The notes below the pieces were generated by a model. That model did not search any database. It had not been told where the DNA came from and worked only from the letters and a program-made list of their open reading frames with translations. The position numbers were made by a program, and so were the translations under genes. From Verrucomicrobiaceae bacterium (GTDB lineage Bacteria; Verrucomicrobiota; Verrucomicrobiae; Verrucomicrobiales; Akkermansiaceae): a stretch of DNA of 24,644 nt. Numbering within the stretch: position 1 is the first letter of the stretch; the number at the start of each line of letters is the position of its first letter. The stretch lies in NCBI GenBank assembly GCA_003820635.1, contig RPOS01000292.1, positions 1 to 24,644 of the forward strand. The letters are read 5' to 3'. Positions 14,879 to 20,583 of the stretch are shown here, in pieces.

Positions 14879-14910
14879 TCGCGCCCTGGCCGTTCGTGCG
14901 CGCTGATCGG

Positions 14911-14923
14911 TCTAACGATTAGA
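14911..14923. promoter_or_regulatory. Palindromic operator-like element, site 1
   Basis: TCTAA-CGA-TTAGA lies one base upstream of the -35 box at 14925, so a bound protein would touch RNA polymerase. It is the first of ten copies of the dispersed palindrome in the right arm. Confidence 0.7.
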
Positions 14924-14924
14924 A

Positions 14925-14953
14925 TTGACATTCTGACTAGTAAAAGATATTAT
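14925..14953 (+). promoter_or_regulatory. Sigma-70 promoter for the right-arm operon
   Basis: TTGACA (14925-14930), a 17-bp spacer and TATTAT (14948-14953) make a near-consensus promoter. Expected transcription start is near 14960. An inverted repeat TGTAAGGT-N10-ACCTTACA (14963-14988) falls at the beginning of the transcript and could form a leader hairpin before the gene at 15030. Confidence 0.8.
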
Positions 14954-15029
14954 GTAGTCTGTTGTAAGGTTTAACGGTGCACCTTACAGCTCTTCACCTA
15001 AGCGCCCAGATATGACAGAGGAAACTATC

Positions 15030-15809
15030 ATGGATATTATTAAGACAATGCCTGCCGATACTCTGGCAACCTATCGCGCCCAATTTGAGAATGTGGGCAC
15101 TGCCACTGCGACCGCAATAGCGCGAGCAGATGTTGAGCGCGCTAAGATTATCAACGATCTTATGGATATTGCCCGCACTACTGGGGTTTCCCCGAAGGTC
15201 GCGACCGAAGATATTATGCGCGAGGTAGTGAAACCCTGCGCACGTACCAAGCCCGAGCAAGAAGAATTCAAGTTGCTAGAAAAAGCGGGGTCCATGCCGG
15301 CGACCCTTGCCGGGAAGCTCGGGTACAACATGGGGTTAGCCTACGGGCATAGCCTCGAGCTCGCATTTGCAAAGGGAATACCCTTTACCCCCTCGTTGTA
15401 CCACAATCACAAGAAAGAGCTCGCGGCCAAAAAACAGGCAGATCATGCGGAAAAGGTCGCGCAAGCGGAACAAGTGGCATCGGACAAGGCCGCGGAGGCG
15501 AAAGCCCTCGCAAGCAAGGCCGCAAAGGCGAAGGCAAGCGATGAAGTAAAGCTTGCCGCAGCACAAGCGAAGCTTGACGCGGAAAAGGCGCAGCAAGCCG
15601 TGCGCAAAGCGATTGATGCCGCGCCTGTCTCGCAGAAAACCGGCGGCCGTAAAGCCGCGCCAAAGTCCGGCCCGATAAAGGTCCTCACGCGTCACGAGGT
15701 GGCGCTGCATGCCACGGCCTTGGTTGCCATGCTGGAATCGATTGGCGAGCTGTCTGTGGCGTCTGAGGTGCGCGAGATTCTGGCAGATAACAATCTGCTC
15801 AGCATGTAA
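15030..15809 (+). CDS. Ala/Lys-rich coiled-coil protein, 259 aa, first gene of right arm
   Basis: The ATG at 15030 has an AGAGGA site about eight bases upstream; an in-frame ATG 18 bases earlier lacks one. The protein begins MDIIKTMPADTLATYRAQFE, has a globular N-terminal part to about residue 120, then a long Ala/Lys/Glu coiled coil (about 123-200: KKQADHAEKVAQAEQVASDK, KAAEAKALASKAAKAK), and a short C-terminal domain (VLTRHEVALHATALVAMLES). The composition resembles histone-H1-like or TolA-like helices, but no family is recognised with confidence. It is driven by the strong promoter at 14925 and is probably expressed early. A nucleic-acid-binding role is possible from charge; unproven. Confidence 0.7.
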   Translation: MDIIKTMPADTLATYRAQFENVGTATATAIARADVERAKIINDLMDIARTTGVSPKVATEDIMREVVKPCARTKPEQEEFKLLEKAGSMPATLAGKLGYNMGLAYGHSLELAFAKGIPFTPSLYHNHKKELAAKKQADHAEKVAQAEQVASDKAAEAKALASKAAKAKASDEVKLAAAQAKLDAEKAQQAVRKAIDAAPVSQKTGGRKAAPKSGPIKVLTRHEVALHATALVAMLESIGELSVASEVREILADNNLLSM

Positions 15810-15818
15810 AGCGCACTG

Positions 15819-15838
15819 CCCTGCCCGAAAGGGCAGGG
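15819..15838 (+). terminator. GC-rich hairpin after the first right-arm gene
   Basis: CCCTGCCC-GAAA-GGGCAGGG is a perfect 8-bp stem ten bases after the stop codon. No T-run follows, so it may be a weak terminator, an attenuator or an mRNA 3'-end stabiliser. Confidence 0.5.
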
Positions 15839-15839
15839 A

Positions 15840-15854
15840 TTCTAACGGTTAGAA
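15840..15854. promoter_or_regulatory. Palindromic operator-like element, site 2
   Basis: TTCTAAC-G-GTTAGAA is a perfect 15-bp palindrome placed between the hairpin at 15819 and the ribosome site of the 51-aa ORF. The outer base is T/A rather than G/C as in most other copies. Confidence 0.65.
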
Positions 15855-15867
15855 CTACGGGAAAATC

Positions 15868-16023
15868 ATGCTTGAATTACTCGCGTTGCTTCTTGAATGC
15901 CGCACTAGTGGCACCTTGCCCCCCGAGCTCTCGCGCCGGGTTGATACGGTGGTCAAAGATACCCTCGCACAATGCGATGCCCTGCTAGGGTGGCAGGAAG
16001 AGCTTGAGAGGCTTGACGCGTGA
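15868..16023 (+). CDS. Small ORF, 51 aa, unknown function
   Basis: An ATG at 15868 with a GGGA site opens a 51-codon frame beginning MLELLALLLECRTSGTLPPE and ending in an acidic helix (LGWQEELERLDA). The N-terminus is hydrophobic but short and carries an acidic residue, so a membrane segment is not convincing. The next ORF overlaps its stop codon (GTGA), which supports real translation. The gene is short enough to be missed by automatic calling. No family is recognised. Confidence 0.55.
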   Translation: MLELLALLLECRTSGTLPPELSRRVDTVVKDTLAQCDALLGWQEELERLDA

Positions 16024-16103
16024 GCGTAGGGCAGGAACTAGGCTGGCTCACGCTGGCGATCATGGCGGGCTTTGTGATTCTGGCATGGCTCTTTGAATGG
16101 TAG
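16020..16103 (+). CDS. Tiny membrane peptide, 27 aa, GTG start
   Basis: GTG at 16020 overlaps the TGA of the previous ORF (GTGA) and encodes 27 residues: a short polar N-terminus, then a single hydrophobic helix (WLTLAIMAGFVILAWLFEW). A strong terminator follows six bases after the stop. Overlap, one clean membrane helix and the terminator together support a real microprotein, perhaps acting on the host membrane. The function is unknown and chance coding is possible at this length. Confidence 0.5.
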   Translation: MSVGQELGWLTLAIMAGFVILAWLFEW

Positions 16104-16108
16104 GACAG

Positions 16109-16130
16109 GCCCGCTTCGGCGGGCTTTTTT
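16109..16130 (+). terminator. Rho-independent terminator
   Basis: GCCCGC-TTCG-GCGGGC followed by T6 is a textbook intrinsic terminator with a stable tetraloop. It closes the first right-arm transcription unit. Confidence 0.9.
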
Positions 16131-16277
16131 GCGCCCATCGATTTTGCCCGCGTCAGCGGGCGTGTCGTGGGCGAAACGTCATAGTAGTTAGTAGCGAGCG
16201 AGGGGCAGGCGAGCGGGCGCGAGGGCGTCATAGTGGCTGGGGGCGGGCGAGTGAGTGTATAATAAGATAGTAGTAGA

Positions 16278-16306
16278 TTTACAAATGGGTTAGGCGCCGT
16301 TATGAT
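16278..16306 (+). promoter_or_regulatory. Sigma-70 promoter with overlapping downstream operator
   Basis: TTTACA (16278-16283), a 17-bp spacer and TATGAT (16301-16306) predict a start near 16313, which falls inside the palindrome at 16312-16328. A bound repressor would block initiation directly. Confidence 0.65.
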
Positions 16307-16311
16307 GCAAC

Positions 16312-16328
16312 GGTCTAATCGTTAGACC
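16312..16328. promoter_or_regulatory. Palindromic operator-like element, site 3
   Basis: GGTCTAATCGTTAGACC has two 7-bp arms around TCG and overlaps the predicted transcription start. Its 3' end is three bases before the AAAGGAG ribosome site of the next gene. Confidence 0.75.
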
Positions 16329-16342
16329 TCAAAGGAGAAATC

Positions 16343-16687
16343 ATGTTTTCACGAACTGTATGGCCATTTAAAAACATGCAAGTGGGCGAGAGCTGCACCA
16401 TAGGCCCTGAACGCGCTGCGCGGGCTAAGACCTACTGCCACGTGTATGCGGCACAGGCAGGCAAGCGCATGACGTGGAAAACTGAGCGTGGGGGCAGTAT
16501 CACCGTGACTAGGCTGCCAGATCGCGCCACAACCCAGATAACCCTGACCGCAGACGAAGCAAGAGTACTGAAGGAGCTCTTCCCGAGCGCGGCAAGGCTG
16601 CGAGAGTTCTGCCGAATTATGGCCGGCAAGGTGAAGGCAACAGAGCTGCCGAACGGGTATATTAAACTAGAGAAAAGAACAGAATGA
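16343..16687 (+). CDS. Conserved small phage protein, 114 aa
   Basis: A strong AAAGGAG site precedes the ATG. The N-terminus, WPFKNMQVGESCTIGPERAA, with YAAQAGKRMTWKTERGGSIT and VTRLP downstream, matches a pattern common in phage proteins where a MxVGxS segment is followed by a basic beta-hairpin (GKR...T....GG..VTR). A C-terminal helical extension (TADEARVLKELFPSAARLRE) is added. The basic hairpin suggests nucleic-acid binding, but this is inference. It is a single-gene unit between its own promoter and the terminator at 16717. Confidence 0.7.
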   Translation: MFSRTVWPFKNMQVGESCTIGPERAARAKTYCHVYAAQAGKRMTWKTERGGSITVTRLPDRATTQITLTADEARVLKELFPSAARLREFCRIMAGKVKATELPNGYIKLEKRTE

Positions 16688-16716
16688 GTGTAACGCGTGT
16701 AACGTTTTGAGGCACT

Positions 16717-16747
16717 CCTGTAACGTGAAAACGTTACAGGTTTTCTT
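16717..16747 (+). terminator. Rho-independent terminator with 10-bp perfect stem
   Basis: CCTGTAACGT-GAAA-ACGTTACAGG followed by TTTTCTT ends the 114-aa gene unit. The stem contains the TGTAACG word that also occurs as free repeats nearby. Confidence 0.85.
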
Positions 16748-17133
16748 ATAGTGCAAGTGACTGATTTAACAGAGAGAGAGAGAGATAAATTAATTATTTG
16801 TTAGTAGTTGTAGCGCTGTTACGCTGTTTTTGGGGAGTGCGGCTGGGAAATTCCTTTTTCCCCCTTTCCTTGCTGGTTATAGAACATATCTTTCCGTGTT
16901 TTCGCTGAAAAGGGCTCCGGCAGCCACCCACCCTTTTTTGGCGTAACGTCACATCGATACCCCGTTGATTCTAAAGGCTTTTTAGACTAAGTGCGTAACC
17001 TATATTTTTTCAAGTCATTGATTTTAGGCAACAAAAAAGTGACGCTGTAACGTTTTTTTGGTTATAAAGTACTACGAGATTCTTTCATAACTATCTTCAC
17101 CTTGTTCATAATACTTCCCACTTACCCCTATAC

Positions 17134-17162
17134 TTGACAAACACGCCACCGTGTGATATACT
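17134..17162 (+). promoter_or_regulatory. Consensus sigma-70 promoter for the HTH regulator
   Basis: TTGACA (17134-17139), a 17-bp spacer and TATACT (17157-17162) predict a start near 17169. A weaker second promoter (TTGCTT-N18-TATTAT, 17169-17198) would start at the palindrome at 17206. Both lie upstream of the 114-aa HTH gene. Confidence 0.8.
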
Positions 17163-17205
17163 TGTATCTTGCTTCGTACGTATTTATCCTAGTATTATCC
17201 CCTCC

Positions 17206-17237
17206 GGTCTAACGATTAGACCACCCTGTATAGGGTG
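17206..17237. promoter_or_regulatory. Palindromic operator-like element plus hairpin, site 4
   Basis: GGTCTAACGATTAGACC (17206-17222) is followed at once by CACCCT-GTAT-AGGGTG (17222-17237). The pair lies in the leader of the HTH gene, 17 bases before its ATG, consistent with autoregulation. Confidence 0.75.
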
Positions 17238-17253
17238 CACAAAAGGACTCAAG

Positions 17254-17598
17254 ATGACCCCCAACCTCAAGCTTGAACTGTTGCCGACTCTCGACGGTTT
17301 ACCTTTACCCCTACAATATATAGAAGGCGTGCGTTATGTCATGCTGACAGGCCGCCTCTACCCGCTAGCGGAGTTTGTTGCCACTCTCCAGCACTACTCC
17401 AACCCCGAGGACATGCCCACCCTCTCGCTTGCCACCCTACCCACGGCCACGCGGGACCAAGATATTTACAAGCGCGTCACGTACGAGGGCCAGAGCATGG
17501 CGAAGGCTGGTGCCGTGCATGGCCTATCCCGCCAACGCGTTAAGCAGATCATTGACCACCTACGGGCCACCGCTGTAGCCCACCTACTTGACAAATAG
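17254..17598 (+). CDS. HTH DNA-binding protein, KorA/TrfB-like (putative repressor)
   Basis: The ATG at 17254 has an AAAGGA site and follows the leader palindrome; a longer frame back to 17134 would start on the -35 box and is rejected. The 114-aa product has an N-terminal domain (GLPLPLQYIEGVRYVMLTGR) and a C-terminal helix-turn-helix at about residues 71-100: YKRVTYEGQSMAKAGAVHGL followed by SRQRVKQIID. The spacing Q-S-x-A-x-A...H-G-L-S-R-Q-x-V resembles KorA/TrfB repressors of plasmids, which bind a short palindrome (GTTTAGCTAAAC). Sigma region-4-like HTH is the alternative. It is the best candidate to bind the ten GTCTAAC-type palindromes. Confidence 0.7.
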   Translation: MTPNLKLELLPTLDGLPLPLQYIEGVRYVMLTGRLYPLAEFVATLQHYSNPEDMPTLSLATLPTATRDQDIYKRVTYEGQSMAKAGAVHGLSRQRVKQIIDHLRATAVAHLLDK

Positions 17599-17616
17599 GC
17601 TAGTATATGATATAAT
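17588..17616 (+). promoter_or_regulatory. Perfect consensus sigma-70 promoter
   Basis: TTGACA (17588-17593), a 17-bp spacer and TATAAT (17611-17616) overlap the last codons of the HTH gene. The start is expected near 17623. The leader then contains a CCGCCTA-TTGC-TAGGCGG hairpin (17652-17669), the palindrome at 17668 and the hairpin at 17685. Confidence 0.88.
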
Positions 17617-17667
17617 ACATACTCAATACTGAGTTCTCGACCACAACCCAGCCGCCTATTGCTAGGC

Positions 17668-17700
17668 GGTCTAACAGTTAGACCCACCCTGCATAGGGTG
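17668..17700. promoter_or_regulatory. Palindromic operator-like element plus hairpin, site 5
   Basis: GGTCTAACAGTTAGACC (17668-17684) is followed by CACCCT-GCAT-AGGGTG (17685-17700), then AAGGA and the ATG at 17721. It has the same order as site 4 and lies about 45 bases after the predicted transcription start. Confidence 0.75.
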
Positions 17701-17720
17701 ACCACTACTAAGGACACATC

Positions 17721-18494
17721 ATGACATTGCCCACTGCATACGACTTACTTGCCGCCCACTACGACAAACACAAATACAAGCGAGGTGCCTACGTAGGCTC
17801 CGCCCCGCTAGACGCTCACAAACGACGCAAGACAAACCAGCGCGTGACCGTCAGCCCTCTGTGTGCAGAGGTCGTGTGCCACAAAACCCCCATCCTTCGA
17901 GCCTATCCCGACGGTCGAGTGCAGCTCGACGCCAGCTCGTGGCGCACTAACGTCACCAAGGACACGCTCAACAGCGCCCTCGCACGTATCAAACTGCCGT
18001 CTCGAATCTATTCACACAAGCGGTTCGGACTCAGCCAGTGGCACCTGTACAGCCCCACCCACGGCCACTACGCCTTTTACGATGGGATGTATCTCAACCA
18101 ACACGGCACACCCCGTCGATCCCTTCCGTTCAAGCGCAGGTGTATCGACACCACCCAATCCCGACCCTTCGCCGCTTCTGCACGGGAGTTCCGCTCAGTG
18201 TTCCCTGTGCTGCACGCTGGGGTGCCCGACACTAAAGACGCTGCCGCTGCCAACGATACGCAACAGCTCTATTACCAGCACAAGCTATATGACTCCCGAG
18301 CTGTTGCCCTTGCTATCACCACTCAGCCTGAGCTGTGGCCTGCCGTTGTTGCCGCGTACAGTCAACTATCTATTCACATCATGTGGCAACAGCGCAAGCT
18401 GCCAGCCAAGGACACCCTCAACCACATCCTCACTAAAGCCAAGGAGCACATGTACCACACGATAGAAACCCTCGTCACTCACATCCCTGCCTGA
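17721..18494 (+). CDS. Conserved phage protein of unknown function, 257 aa
   Basis: An AAGGA site precedes the ATG. Residues about 48-140 carry HKTPILRAYPDGRVQLDASS, then WRTNVTKDTLNSALA and QWHLYSPTHGHYAFYDGMYL. This matches a widespread phage domain in which a DG-rich strand is followed by W.T..TK...N, then W.L and F.DGM. That domain has no established biochemical role. The N-terminus is basic (KHKYKRGAY) and the C-terminus is helical. It is the first gene after the perfect promoter at 17588. A 21-bp piece of its 3' part is repeated just after the stop. Confidence 0.7.
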   Translation: MTLPTAYDLLAAHYDKHKYKRGAYVGSAPLDAHKRRKTNQRVTVSPLCAEVVCHKTPILRAYPDGRVQLDASSWRTNVTKDTLNSALARIKLPSRIYSHKRFGLSQWHLYSPTHGHYAFYDGMYLNQHGTPRRSLPFKRRCIDTTQSRPFAASAREFRSVFPVLHAGVPDTKDAAAANDTQQLYYQHKLYDSRAVALAITTQPELWPAVVAAYSQLSIHIMWQQRKLPAKDTLNHILTKAKEHMYHTIETLVTHIPA

Positions 18495-18509
18495 GTCTAA
18501 CCGTTAGAC
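18495..18509. promoter_or_regulatory. Palindromic operator-like element, site 6
   Basis: GTCTAA-CCG-TTAGAC starts on the base after the TGA of the 257-aa gene. No hairpin follows; instead a 21-bp sequence copied from within that gene lies next to it. Confidence 0.7.
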
Positions 18510-18510
18510 C

Positions 18511-18531
18511 CAGTCAACTATCTATTCACAT
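18511..18531 (+). repeat. 21-bp direct repeat of coding sequence at 18359
   Basis: The bases from 18511 to 18531 are identical to 18359-18379 (beginning CAGTCAACTATC), which encode part of SQLSIH in the 257-aa protein. The second copy lies in the leader of the ATPase gene and its last part (ATCTATTCA) is repeated once more. Confidence 0.75.
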
Positions 18532-18559
18532 ATCTATTCATCACCACTAAGGACACACC

Positions 18560-19624
18560 ATGAAAGTCACACTGCAACAAGCTGCCACCCTCGTGCAGAC
18601 CTGCGGACACACCAATACGTTCCTCCTGCGCGGTGCCCCGGGCATCGGCAAATCGAGCATCCTCACGTCCCTTGCACGTCACATGCCGGACTACCACCCT
18701 GCGTACATCGACTGCGCTAACCTAGACCTAGGCGACCTCGGGCTGCCTATCATTGACCGACCTGCCCACGCCATACCCACCACGACCTACGCCCCGAACG
18801 TACGGTTCGGTGCACACCAGCCACGCCCCGTGCTTATCATGCTCGACGAGCTGGGCAAGGCGTCCCGGCCGGTGCTTAACATGCTGTTGCCGGTCATCCT
18901 CGAGCGCAGGCTAGGCGACCATCCCCTGCCCCCGGGCTCTATAGTCTTTGCCACGACTAACCTCGACACTGACGGCGTGGGAGATAACATCCCGGCTCAT
19001 GCGTACAACCGCATGACTGTGCTGCCTATTGCCAACCCCACGGCAGAGGAGTGGATCAACTGGGCCACATCCTCCCCTCACAACGCCATCGCAGCAGAGG
19101 TGCTGGCCTTCGCCCAAGAATATTCCCAAGTGTTCGAGTGTTATGCCGACGACCCCACGACCAAGAACCCGTACATATTCAACCCCCTCAACAACCAGAC
19201 CCGTGCCTTCTGTAGCCCTCGGTCTCTCGCTCATGCCTCACACATCATCACGCATCGCCACACGCTAGGCGAAGCTACACTACCTGCCCTGATTGGCACC
19301 GTGGGTGAGTCTGCTGCCCGCGACATGGACGCCCTGCTGCGGCTGTCTGACAAGCTGCCGCCCACCGAGACTATTACCGAGCACCCGGACACTGCCCCAC
19401 TGCCCCCGGACACGGCCAGTTACTTTATCTTGGCCTTCAGGCTGGCGATGGACACGACCCGCACGACTATCGCCCCTGTCATGACGTATATCAACCGATG
19501 GGAGTCGTTCGAGGCCCGGGCGCTGTACATCACCACCGTGGCGGGCAACCGTGACAAGGCCCCGATGGCCTGTGCCGACTCGCTGTTCCGGCGTGCAGCG
19601 TCGGATATGGGCAAGTACTTCTAA
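18560..19624 (+). CDS. MoxR-type AAA+ ATPase
   Basis: The 354-aa protein carries Walker A GAPGIGKS (25-32), Walker B VLIMLDE (91-97), sensor-1 ATTN (131-134) and an arginine-finger-like R151 in AYNRM, in MoxR/dynein-type AAA order. These ATPases work as chaperones or remodelling factors and are usually paired with a VWA-domain protein, here the product at 22512. The pair is split by ten small genes rather than adjacent. An AAGGA site precedes the ATG. The TAA stop is embedded in the next palindrome. The C-terminal half (from about 230) has no recognised motif. Confidence 0.87.
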   Translation: MKVTLQQAATLVQTCGHTNTFLLRGAPGIGKSSILTSLARHMPDYHPAYIDCANLDLGDLGLPIIDRPAHAIPTTTYAPNVRFGAHQPRPVLIMLDELGKASRPVLNMLLPVILERRLGDHPLPPGSIVFATTNLDTDGVGDNIPAHAYNRMTVLPIANPTAEEWINWATSSPHNAIAAEVLAFAQEYSQVFECYADDPTTKNPYIFNPLNNQTRAFCSPRSLAHASHIITHRHTLGEATLPALIGTVGESAARDMDALLRLSDKLPPTETITEHPDTAPLPPDTASYFILAFRLAMDTTRTTIAPVMTYINRWESFEARALYITTVAGNRDKAPMACADSLFRRAASDMGKYF

Positions 19625-19650
19625 CCGTTAGACCCACCCTGTATAGGGTG
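19620..19650. promoter_or_regulatory. Palindromic operator-like element plus hairpin, site 7
   Basis: TCTAACCGTTAGA (19620-19632) includes the TAA stop of the ATPase gene. The hairpin CACCCT-GTAT-AGGGTG (19635-19650) follows. No convincing -35/-10 pair lies close upstream. Confidence 0.7.
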
Positions 19651-19669
19651 CACCAGCATGGAGACCACT

Positions 19670-19951
19670 ATGACACAACACACACCCGGGCCGTGGCACG
19701 TCGGCGTTAAACAAGCTGAAAAGATCATTTACGACGCTAGCGGCTGGGCAGTGGCGAATGCCACGGTCTACCACGGCGAGAATGATGCAAAAGCAAACGC
19801 TCGCTTGATCGCCGCTGCGCCTGACTTGTTGGAGGCGCTGAAAACGCTGCAAAGCATGGCGTCTACGTTTCCAAACGAACTTCACAAAGATCATCCGGAT
19901 GTAGTCGCAGCCCGTGCCGCCATTGCCCGAGCAACAGGAGATAACCAATGA
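19670..19951 (+). CDS. Small phage protein of the HTPGPW / AAPDLLEAL family, 93 aa
   Basis: The start is the ATG at 19670, seven bases after GGAG; an ATG 12 bases upstream has no ribosome site. The protein begins MTQHTPGPWHVGVKQAEKII and contains NDAKANARLIAAAPDLLEAL, both hallmarks of a very common phage/prophage protein of unknown function. The C-terminus is a short helix (DVVAARAAIARATGDNQ). It is followed by an ATGA overlap with the next gene. The AAPDLL element also occurs in the protein at 20350. Confidence 0.8.
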   Translation: MTQHTPGPWHVGVKQAEKIIYDASGWAVANATVYHGENDAKANARLIAAAPDLLEALKTLQSMASTFPNELHKDHPDVVAARAAIARATGDNQ

Positions 19952-20172
19952 ACTTAATCGAAGAGGCCACGATAGGCCAGCACTACATCTGCCCCGTGGA
20001 GTACGGCGACGTGACCGGACTGACTGATCACGAGGAGGCCCAGCTCAACCAATGGCTAGCCCACTACCCCGGCGCCACGTTCGTATTCGGAGATGAGGAT
20101 GAGTTCGCCCGGTGTGAGATCACCGGGCTAATGGGTAACTGTGTGAAGGTGAAGATATATGAAAGCGCATGA
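19948..20172 (+). CDS. Conserved small phage protein, 74 aa
   Basis: The ATG overlaps the previous stop by four bases. The protein is acidic and has a distinctive C-terminal half (FVFGDEDEFARCEITGLMGN, then CVKVKIY) in which DEDEFARCxITGLxG is a pattern seen in small phage proteins of unknown role. It has no membrane segment and only two cysteines in the C-terminal part. It belongs to the densely overlapping operon from 19670 to 21261 and is probably expressed early. The function is unknown. Confidence 0.65.
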   Translation: MNLIEEATIGQHYICPVEYGDVTGLTDHEEAQLNQWLAHYPGATFVFGDEDEFARCEITGLMGNCVKVKIYESA

Positions 20173-20353
20173 ACGAATGCTCTACACGGCTTTTTTTGTA
20201 ATGTTAGCTGCGCATGTGGGCCTTTTAGCCCTATGGATAACAAATGGGGCAAGCCTGCTCGTGATGTCACTAAACACTGCGCTTTCTGGCCTTGTTGGTT
20301 TCACCTGCGCTGTTGTTGTTGATTATTGGAAACGTAACCGGAGATCAATATGA
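20159..20353 (+). CDS. Small inner-membrane protein, two helices, 64 aa
   Basis: MKAHERMLYTAFFVMLAAHV opens with a short charged end and two hydrophobic helices (about 9-28 and 33-54: LLVMSLNTALSGLVGFTCAV), then a basic tail KRNRRSI. Positive ends and a short loop suggest both termini lie in the cytoplasm. It overlaps the previous gene by 14 bases and the next by four. It could be a holin-like or superinfection-related membrane protein, but location in the accessory arm, away from late genes, argues against the main holin. Confidence 0.65.
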   Translation: MKAHERMLYTAFFVMLAAHVGLLALWITNGASLLVMSLNTALSGLVGFTCAVVVDYWKRNRRSI

Positions 20354-20583
20354 AACCCAAGTGTGACTGCCTTAATTTCTGCGGTGACGACCCGCACATC
20401 GACAAGGGGCTGGTGCGACCGTGCCCGACCTTCCAGCAGGAGACGGCTAGGAAGCGATTGCACGACGCAGCACCTGACCTGCTCGCCTCGTGCAAGGAGT
20501 TGATTAACTGTGCTGACCATAACCGGGACATGGCCGAGATACGTAGGGCGCGTGCAGTAATACGTCAAGTGGAGGGGAAATGA
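20350..20583 (+). CDS. Small phage protein with AAPDLL element and Cys-rich N-terminus, 77 aa
   Basis: The N-terminus, MKPKCDCLNFCGDDPHIDKG, has three cysteines in seven residues and a fourth at CPTF, which may bind a metal. The C-terminal half, KRLHDAAPDLLASCKELINC, carries the AAPDLL signature of the gene at 19670, then a helix (EIRRARAVIRQVEGK). It overlaps both neighbours by four bases (ATGA). It looks like a fusion of a short Cys motif with the common AAPDLL helical unit; the function is unknown. Confidence 0.65.
   Translation: MKPKCDCLNFCGDDPHIDKGLVRPCPTFQQETARKRLHDAAPDLLASCKELINCADHNRDMAEIRRARAVIRQVEGK

Larger units (their letters stand above)
14531..15029. other. Non-coding divergent switch region with repeated palindromes
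   Basis: No credible gene is present in these 499 bp between the two divergent arms. The stretch holds three exact copies of CTGAGTTAACTTAG (14671, 14711, 14774) and a degenerate copy (14595). It also holds two CTTAAGT-N2-ACTTAAG-like palindromes in opposite orientation (14645-14660, 14732-14747), ATATATTTTT tracts, and a GTGGGCG element beside each. An inverted repeat TGAGTTT-GCG-AAACTCA lies at 14804-14820. A G-quadruplex motif, a GGTCTAAC-type palindrome and a strong plus-strand promoter follow. The arrangement fits an origin of replication or a divergent early/late control region; the sequence alone does not decide between them. Confidence 0.7.
16688..17253. other. Non-coding region with TGTAACG words, GA tract and promoter
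   Basis: No gene is credible here. The stretch is AT-richer than its surroundings and contains a GA microsatellite (about 16771-16784). TGTAACG occurs at 16689, 16698, 16719 and 17046, its reverse complement at 16732, and shorter CGTAACG/GTTACG relatives at 16818 and 16942. A second terminator-like fold (AAAAGGG ... CCCTTTTTT) lies at 16908-16939. A consensus promoter and a palindromic operator close the region. It could contain an origin, an untranslated RNA or simply regulatory DNA. Confidence 0.55.

Noticed and set aside
16146..16161. Second GCCCGC-GTCA-GCGGGC hairpin after the terminator at 16109
   Set aside because: It lacks a U-tract in either direction; probably a duplicated stem without termination function.
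16258..16263. TATAAT at 16258 as the promoter of the 114-aa gene
   Set aside because: No acceptable -35 box lies at 16-18 bp; the TTTACA/TATGAT pair at 16278-16306 is better placed.
17134..17253. N-terminal extension of the HTH gene to an ATG/TTG at 17134
   Set aside because: The extension would begin on the -35 box and cross promoter, palindrome and hairpin; the ATG at 17254 has a ribosome site.
19658..19669. ATG at 19658 as start of the HTPGPW protein
   Set aside because: No ribosome site precedes it, and its own ATGGAG provides the GGAG used by the ATG at 19670.
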